Of a DNA stretch of 45,674 nt, positions 40,771 to 45,674 are shown in pieces (the first letter of the stretch is position 1; each line of letters starts with the position of its first letter). Source of the DNA: Clostridia bacterium. Lineage in GTDB: Bacteria > Bacillota > Clostridia > Oscillospirales > CAG-272. The translations under genes were made by a program, and so were the position numbers. The stretch spans positions 1 through 45,674 of the forward strand of contig JAFTON010000113.1 in NCBI GenBank assembly GCA_017463765.1, read 5' to 3'. The notes under the pieces are model-generated. The model did no database searches and had not been told where the DNA came from. It saw nothing but the letters and a program-made list of their open reading frames with translations.

Positions 40771-42237
40771 ATGAAAAACATTATGTTAAAGACTTTCGCT
40801 CTTATGCTCGTTTTCGTGCTTTGCTTCAGTGTTGTTGCTTGTAACTTCGGTAACAAGGGCAATGATGGCATCAGCAACGAGGTTTATGAGGGTGACGTAA
40901 TCTACGTTGGTAACACTGCAGCTACTACAGGTGGAGGCGCTACCATCGGTGTTCCCTTCAATCTTGGTATTGAGGCAGCATTCGCAGCTTACAATGCTAA
41001 GGGTGGCTTCAACGGCAAGACCGTTGCGCTTAAGCACTATGATGATATGGGTGACTCTGCTCAGGCAGTCACTCTTATGGAAAAGCTTATCCATGAGGAT
41101 GAGGTTTTCGCTATCGTAGGTAACTACGGTACCTACGCTGTTGCAGCTAATATTGATATCCTTAAGGAAAACTGTGTTCCTATGGTTTATGCTGCTGCAG
41201 GCAACAACGTACTCTTCAACTCCAGCGCTACCGAGCCCGGTGACAGATGCATCTTCCCCGTACAGCCTCTTAACCAGGCAGAGGGTCAGATGCTTATTCT
41301 CCGTGCATTCGCTCCTGCATACGAGGGTGAGACTTATCTTGGTGGTCTTGGAGGAACTAAGGTTGGTGTTATCTCCAACTCTGATGAAGCAAGCCAGGCT
41401 ATGCTTGCAGGTATCAAGGCTGAGGCTGAAAAGTCCGGTCTTTCCGGTGTTATCTATCAGAACGTAAACACCGATGACTATTCTGCTGCAGCTTCTGCAC
41501 TTCAGGCAGCAGGCTGTGACGTGATTATCGTTACCGTTGTAGGTACTCCCTTCATTTCTGCACTTACTGCACTTGCTAACGTTAACTATGACAAGAACGT
41601 TCTCACCACCTACAACAATGCTAACGCAGCAAAATTAAACGATGAGAACAGCGTACTCACCGAAACCGGTCTCAACATTCTCTCCAAGATGACTATCTAT
41701 GCTCAGGCATGGCTTGACATCACCAGCCTTGATTACTACTTCTGCGAGCCCGGCACTCCTCTTTACAACAACTATAAGCTTCTCGGCAAGATCCTTAAGG
41801 ACGAGAACGGTAAAGAGCTTGGTGTTCCCGGCTTTGCTGAAAGCTATTGGGAGGTTGCAAAGAACATCTTCAACTATGCTGCAAGCCTTAACGATAAGAG
41901 CATTGTTCCTCTTAATATGAGCTACGACTCCTATGCTCTTGCAGGCTATATTGCAGGTGATCTCTTCTGCCAGGCGCTTGATGAGATGAAGGCGCAGGGT
42001 AAGGAGCTTACCAGAGCTAACCTTGTTGATATCCTTGAGTCCAAGGAATTCCAGGTTGCTATGGCTGATATGATTTCTTATAAGGGTGGTCTTCGTGAGG
42101 GCGTTCAGTCCTTCTCCCTTACCGTATTCTATGATACCGAAACCGTTACTCAGGATGGCAAGCACGTTGCCTCCAGCATGACAGTTCATCCTCTTACCTC
42201 TATGGATGACTACAGAGCACTTATTGGCAAAAAGTAA
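40771..42237 (+). CDS. LIV-type substrate-binding lipoprotein (LivK-like)
   Basis: This 488-residue protein has a signal peptide with lipobox VVAC (Cys24), then the two-lobed Leu/Ile/Val-binding fold (IGVPFNLGIEAAFAAYNAKG, YDDMGDSAQAVTLMEKLI, AIVGNYGTYAVAANIDIL). It is longer than most family members (about 380-400); the extra length is in the second lobe. ATG 40771 with AAGGAG 7 bases upstream is preferred over ATG 40735, which would spoil the signal peptide. Very uniform codons suggest high expression. Related receptors bind amino acids, amides or aliphatic/aromatic acids; the ligand here is open. Confidence 0.9.
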   Translation: MKNIMLKTFALMLVFVLCFSVVACNFGNKGNDGISNEVYEGDVIYVGNTAATTGGGATIGVPFNLGIEAAFAAYNAKGGFNGKTVALKHYDDMGDSAQAVTLMEKLIHEDEVFAIVGNYGTYAVAANIDILKENCVPMVYAAAGNNVLFNSSATEPGDRCIFPVQPLNQAEGQMLILRAFAPAYEGETYLGGLGGTKVGVISNSDEASQAMLAGIKAEAEKSGLSGVIYQNVNTDDYSAAASALQAAGCDVIIVTVVGTPFISALTALANVNYDKNVLTTYNNANAAKLNDENSVLTETGLNILSKMTIYAQAWLDITSLDYYFCEPGTPLYNNYKLLGKILKDENGKELGVPGFAESYWEVAKNIFNYAASLNDKSIVPLNMSYDSYALAGYIAGDLFCQALDEMKAQGKELTRANLVDILESKEFQVAMADMISYKGGLREGVQSFSLTVFYDTETVTQDGKHVASSMTVHPLTSMDDYRALIGKK

Positions 42238-42250
42238 AATAAACTGAATA

Positions 42251-42275
42251 CCTCTGCCTCATATTGGGGCAGAGG
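42251..42275 (+). promoter_or_regulatory. Hairpin after the LivK-like gene
   Basis: CCTCTGCC (42251-42258) pairs with GGCAGAGG (42268-42275). No T run follows, so it is more likely a 3'-end stabiliser or attenuator than a terminator. The same stem letters form the hairpin after the other binding-protein gene (22060-22083). Confidence 0.6.
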
Positions 42276-42328
42276 AGAACCTAATTCTCACGAATGAAGG
42301 CCTTTTGTTAATAAAGCAAAAAAATCCG

Positions 42329-42353
42329 AGCTCCCATCTTTACGGTGGGAGCT
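42329..42353 (-). terminator. Terminator-like hairpin facing the minus strand
   Basis: AGCTCCCA (42329-42336) pairs with TGGGAGCT (42346-42353). Only on the minus strand is the stem followed by a T run (CGGATTTTTTTG). There is no minus-strand gene nearby; it may stop antisense transcription or act as a hairpin in the sense transcript. Confidence 0.45.
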
Positions 42354-42392
42354 GCATCAAAAACTTTAATAATTTCCTACTACATTTCTAAC

Positions 42393-42432
42393 GTTGAATA
42401 TAATTCCGTCATACAGACGGTTGAATATAATT
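42393..42432 (+). promoter_or_regulatory. 13-bp direct repeat with internal dyad before the CoA-transferase gene
   Basis: GTTGAATATAATT occurs at 42393-42405 and again at 42420-42432, with CCGTC-ATACA-GACGG between. Each copy contains TATAAT, but no good -35 is at 17 bases. It may be a regulator site or a tandem -10 region giving the last three genes their own promoter. Confidence 0.45.
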
Positions 42433-42457
42433 ATTTTTTAAAAAAGGAGATATATCA

Positions 42458-43762
42458 ATGGCAAAGTATGTATCTGTTAATGAGGCTCTCGAGGTCGTAA
42501 AGAGTGGCGACTATATCGTAACCGGTCTCGGTTCGGCAGAGGGCAGAGAATTTATGACAAATCTTCATACCATAGCAGACAGGGTAAAAGACGTTCTTGT
42601 ATCCAACTGTCTTCCTATGGGAGCTTACGAGTTTATGATAAACCCCGAATATAAGGGAAGCTTTACCACAGAGGGCTGGTTCTACACCCCTCTTCTCAGA
42701 AAGGCACATAAGAACGGCAACGTTTCCTTTATTCCTAACCATCTTCATCTTGCAGCTAAGAAGAGACTCTTCTACCGTGAGCCCGACATTTACGTTGGTA
42801 TCGCTTCTATGCCCGACAAGCATGGATATGTATCAATTTCTCTTTCGAATACTTATGAGATGCAGATGATAAAGAAGGCTAAGACCGTTATTCTTGAGAT
42901 CAATCCTAATGCTCCCAGAACCTTCGGCGACGTTCAGCTTCATATTGACGATGTTGATTATCTTATTCAGGTTGATTATCCTATGCCCGAGATAGCAGAC
43001 GCTGTTCCCAATGAGAAGGATCTTGCTATCGGTAAGCTTATTGCCGACATGATCAACGACGGTGACTGTATTCAGCTTGGTATCGGTGGTATTCCCAACG
43101 CCGTTGCTGCAAGCCTTTACGGCAAGAAAAACCTGGGCGTACACACCGAGATGCTTACCACAGGTATGGTACAGCTTGCTAAGGCAGGTGTTATTAACGG
43201 TAAGTGCAAGCAGATAAATAACGGTAAGATGGTTGCTGCATTCGCTATGGGTACCAAGGAGCTTTATGACTTTATTGACGATAACCCCTCTGTTGAAATT
43301 CTTGACGGTGGTTACGTAAACGATCCTTACACCATTATGCAGAACGATAATCAGGTTTCTATAAATACTACTCTTGAGGTTGATATTACGGGTCAGTGCG
43401 CATCTGAATCTATAGGTTCTGTTCAGTTCTCGGGAACAGGTGGACAGTCCGATACTGCAGTCGGTGCACAGAAGTCGAGAAACGGACGCTCCATTATCGC
43501 ACTTTATTCCACCGCTATGGTTAAGGATCCTGCAACAGGTGAGAGAGTTGAGACCTCCAAGATCGTATGTCAGCTTAAGGCAGGCGCTGCCGTTTCACTC
43601 TCCAGAAACGACGTTGACTATCTTGTTACCGAGTATGGCTGTGTTTCTCTTCGCGGAACAAGTATTGCAGAGCGTGCAAAGCGCATTATCTCTGTTGCTC
43701 ATCCCAAGTTCAGAGATCAGATCAAAGCTGAAGCTATCGCTCTCGGCATTATCGTTGAATAA
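42458..43762 (+). CDS. Acetyl-CoA hydrolase/transferase family CoA-transferase (butyryl- or 4-hydroxybutyrate-CoA type)
   Basis: This 434-residue enzyme belongs to the Cat1/AbfT/But family, which swaps CoA between an acyl-CoA and acetate or another acid. The likely catalytic Glu is Glu231 in GVHTEMLTTG. The oxyanion and CoA loops read IGIGGIPNAVA and FSGTGGQSD. The C-terminal RGTSIAERAKRIISVAHP is typical. AAGGAG precedes ATG 42458. It could release butyrate at the end of a synthetic route or activate an imported acid at the start of a degradative one. Sequence alone does not separate these. Confidence 0.88.
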   Translation: MAKYVSVNEALEVVKSGDYIVTGLGSAEGREFMTNLHTIADRVKDVLVSNCLPMGAYEFMINPEYKGSFTTEGWFYTPLLRKAHKNGNVSFIPNHLHLAAKKRLFYREPDIYVGIASMPDKHGYVSISLSNTYEMQMIKKAKTVILEINPNAPRTFGDVQLHIDDVDYLIQVDYPMPEIADAVPNEKDLAIGKLIADMINDGDCIQLGIGGIPNAVAASLYGKKNLGVHTEMLTTGMVQLAKAGVINGKCKQINNGKMVAAFAMGTKELYDFIDDNPSVEILDGGYVNDPYTIMQNDNQVSINTTLEVDITGQCASESIGSVQFSGTGGQSDTAVGAQKSRNGRSIIALYSTAMVKDPATGERVETSKIVCQLKAGAAVSLSRNDVDYLVTEYGCVSLRGTSIAERAKRIISVAHPKFRDQIKAEAIALGIIVE

Positions 43763-43773
43763 GGTATACGGCT

Positions 43774-44595
43774 ATGGCAGAATTTCTCTATGAGGGAAAG
43801 AGGGTATATTACGAGGTTCACGGCGACCGTGGGCAGCCACTTGTAATTCTTAACGGAATTATGATGTCCTGTGGCAGCTGGAGATCCTTTATTCCTAACT
43901 TTTCACGTAACAATATTACCATTCTTCTCGATTTTCTTGATCAGGGACAGAGTGATAGAATGACAGAGAGCTATGATCATTCAATTCAGGTAAACGTGCT
44001 CGAGGCGCTACTTGATCTTCTTCCTTATGAGAGATATAATATAATGGGAATTTCATACGGTGGTGAGATCGCTATTCAGTATGCCGTAAAGCGTCCTGAC
44101 AGGGTAAGGAGTCTTGTGCTCGCCAACACATGCGCGCGCACTTCCGATTGGTTGCGCAAGATCGGTGACGGTTGGAATGCCGTTGCAAGAACCGGCGTGG
44201 GTGAGGCATATTATCTTACCACAATCCCGGTTATTTACTCGACCGGCTTTTATGAGAGGGAGTCTGCCTGGATGGAGAGGAGAGAAGGCGTACTAATTCC
44301 TTATTTCTCCCGTCCCGACGTGCTTGAGAGTCTTATCCGTCTTACCGACAGCTCCCGTGACTATGACTACACCGACAGGGTTTGTGAGATAAAATGTCCT
44401 ACCCTCATCATCTCTTGCTCGGAGGACGGTCTTGTTCCTCCTACAGAGCAAATTTTGCTTCATGAGAGAATAAAGGGCAGCCACTACGTTACAATTAACG
44501 GCTCGGGGCATGCAAGTATGTATGAGGACCCTGCATCCTTTACGGCGATTGTCCTCGGTTTTGCCAATCTTCTTGACGAGCAGATAAAAATCTAA
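43774..44595 (+). CDS. Alpha/beta-hydrolase, first of two
   Basis: This 273-residue protein has a standard alpha/beta-hydrolase fold with nucleophile Ser94 (GISYGGE), Asp218 (SCSEDGLVPP) and His246 (GSGHAS). The oxyanion region is ILNGIMMSCGSW rather than the common HG motif. It follows the CoA-transferase gene by 11 bases. It may be an esterase, lactonase or thioesterase acting on the pathway substrate. It is clearly different from the second hydrolase downstream. Confidence 0.85.
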   Translation: MAEFLYEGKRVYYEVHGDRGQPLVILNGIMMSCGSWRSFIPNFSRNNITILLDFLDQGQSDRMTESYDHSIQVNVLEALLDLLPYERYNIMGISYGGEIAIQYAVKRPDRVRSLVLANTCARTSDWLRKIGDGWNAVARTGVGEAYYLTTIPVIYSTGFYERESAWMERREGVLIPYFSRPDVLESLIRLTDSSRDYDYTDRVCEIKCPTLIISCSEDGLVPPTEQILLHERIKGSHYVTINGSGHASMYEDPASFTAIVLGFANLLDEQIKI

Positions 44596-44611
44596 ATATT
44601 GGAGAAATAAA

Positions 44612-45487
44612 ATGGAAAAGAAATTTGTATCGATAGGCAAAGAGACTATTGCATATCTTGATATAGGTGAGGGTCCCGTGGTGCTGATGGTACACGGAAA
44701 TATGTCCTCCTCCGTTCACTATGAGCCTCTTATTACCCGTATAAAGGATAAGTACAGATGCATAGCAGTTGATCTTCGTGGCTTCGGAGATTCCAGCTAT
44801 AACAATCGCTTCGACACTCTCGAGGAGCTTGCCGATGACGTAAATCTCTTCACAGAGGCACTGGGTATTGACAGCTACTATCTTGTAGGCTGGTCGAACG
44901 GTGGTGGAGTAAGCCTCAGACTTTGTGCCAAGTATCCCGACAAGGTAAAGAAGTTCTTTGATATTGAGGGTGCAGGTCTTAAGGGATATCCTCTTTATAA
45001 GAAGGAAAACTTCAAGTCAACAGGCGAGCCTTACGCAAACAAGGAGGAGATGGCATCCGATCCCATGCAGGTTGCTCCGGTTCTTGCTATTTTCGAGAAG
45101 GGTGACGCAGCTATGATGACCTCAATCTGGGATGCTACAATTTACACTGTAAACAAGCCTACCAGAGAGCAGAATGATCTCTGGATGTCTGAGACGCTGA
45201 AGCAGAGAAACCTGGTTGATCTTGACTGGGCACTTGCAACACTTAATATGTCGGATGAGTATACCCCATACGGCAAGGGTGACGGCAGCATAAAAAATAT
45301 TAAGTGCCCCGTTGCGCTTACTATGGCAGACAGGGACGTTGTTGTTCCCGATTATATGGTGCTCGATAATTATAACGCACTCGGTTCTCTCGCAACACTT
45401 CTTCCTTATGAAAACTGTGGACACTCTCCTATGGTTGACTGTCCCGACAGACTTGCAAAAGACGTTGTGGAGTTTTTCTCGAAGTAA
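44612..45487 (+). CDS. Alpha/beta-hydrolase, second of two, with GWSNGG nucleophile motif
   Basis: This 291-residue protein has VHGNMSSS (oxyanion region), nucleophile Ser95 in GWSNGGG, Asp242 (MADRDVVVP) and His271 (NCGHSPM). The G-W-S-x-G box recalls an intracellular polyhydroxybutyrate depolymerase type described from Bacillus (GWSMG), but many esterases share it. Given the (R)-type enzymes in the operon, an ester of (R)-3-hydroxyacid is an attractive but unproven substrate. It is the last gene of the run; the repeat at 45502 begins 14 bases after the stop and supplies the terminator. Confidence 0.85.
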   Translation: MEKKFVSIGKETIAYLDIGEGPVVLMVHGNMSSSVHYEPLITRIKDKYRCIAVDLRGFGDSSYNNRFDTLEELADDVNLFTEALGIDSYYLVGWSNGGGVSLRLCAKYPDKVKKFFDIEGAGLKGYPLYKKENFKSTGEPYANKEEMASDPMQVAPVLAIFEKGDAAMMTSIWDATIYTVNKPTREQNDLWMSETLKQRNLVDLDWALATLNMSDEYTPYGKGDGSIKNIKCPVALTMADRDVVVPDYMVLDNYNALGSLATLLPYENCGHSPMVDCPDRLAKDVVEFFSK

Positions 45488-45501
45488 AATAAACATAAGA
45501 A

Positions 45502-45650
45502 AAAGGGGCTGCTTGATTTAGGCATAACCGAACAAAAAAGGTAGAGGTACTCTTAAATGTGCCTCTACCATCAATATTTATCTAACCGAGAAAATCTAAG
45601 GTTGAAAACCTATGGTTTTCTCTTTTTTATTTGAGTTTTTGTTCTATCTC
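45502..45650 (+). repeat. Left part of multi-hairpin repeat element
   Basis: It starts with the same AAAGGGGCTG end and aligns closely to 10365-10512, with only a few mismatches. The copies diverge after CTATCTC. The remaining 24 bases (45651-45674) do not match the complete copy, so the centre of the element may be variable. The right part is outside the window. Confidence 0.88.
45588..45628 (+). terminator. Intrinsic terminator of the acyl-CoA/LIV operon, inside the repeat
   Basis: GAGAAAA (45588-45594) pairs with TTTTCTC (45616-45622), with an inner AGGTT/AACCT pairing, followed by six T (45623-45628). It is the same structure as at 10451-10491. Confidence 0.82.
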
Positions 45651-45674
45651 TCGCTGAGGCTCGGTCACACTCGG

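Overview
The window reads as a chromosomal segment of an anaerobic Clostridia-type Firmicute, probably a fibre-degrading gut or rumen species. GC looks like the mid-40s by eye (not computed). The evidence is strong AGGAGG-type ribosome binding sites, consensus sigma-A promoters, Bcd/EtfBA-type proteins, an LplABC-type oligosaccharide importer with MsmK/UgpC ATPases, and the clostridial triad of two FAD oxidoreductases plus a DUF1667 protein. I saw no rRNA, tRNA, CRISPR, prophage or transposase genes.

Layout. (1) 1-142 is the right part of a multi-hairpin repeat whose complete copy is at 10365-10681; a left part lies at 45502-45650. (2) 224-3100 (-) is a presequence-protease-type M16C peptidase, transcribed away from (3) the oxidoreductase triad at 3216-6278 (+). 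Their two promoters overlap head-on. (4) 6476-10350 (+) is a methionine/one-carbon operon: metF, a free-standing MetH activation-domain protein, and metH without that domain. (5) 10707-27039 is a pectin/oligogalacturonide utilisation locus. It has an AraC regulator, a GH4 alpha-galacturonidase with a TcmP-like methyltransferase (+), and a 13-gene minus-strand operon. That operon encodes five small membrane proteins, two permeases, a very large solute-binding lipoprotein, two intact ATPases, GH28, GH105 and a sugar isomerase-like protein. The GH4 gene and the 13-gene operon share the same promoter layout, base for base in spacing, so they look like one regulon. (6) 27256-29886 (-) is tetR, a cysteine-repeat lipoprotein and an AEC-family transporter. 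(7) 30099-45487 (+) is a 15-gene run: MaoC hydratase, acyl-CoA dehydrogenase, EtfB, EtfA, thiolase, SDR, a KASIII-like synthase, a complete LIV-type ABC importer (two permeases, two ATPases, binding protein), a CoA-transferase and two alpha/beta hydrolases.

How they may work together. In region 5, oligogalacturonides are imported and trimmed in the cytoplasm; none of the hydrolases has a signal peptide. Region 7 looks like the clostridial butyrate module, but crt and hbd are replaced by families that usually act on (R)-3-hydroxyacyl-CoA, and an acid importer, a CoA-transferase and an atypical KASIII are added. It could be a butyrate-forming route or beta-oxidation of an imported short acid. 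The divergent TetR regulator and two inverted repeats probably control it.

The best candidates for undescribed biology are the ABC importer with its small membrane proteins, the (R)-type acyl-CoA/LIV operon with a Cys-His-His KASIII, the 200-residue N-terminal extension on one LIV ATPase, the 10-fold Cys/His/Asp repeat lipoprotein, and the multi-hairpin repeat family at operon ends.
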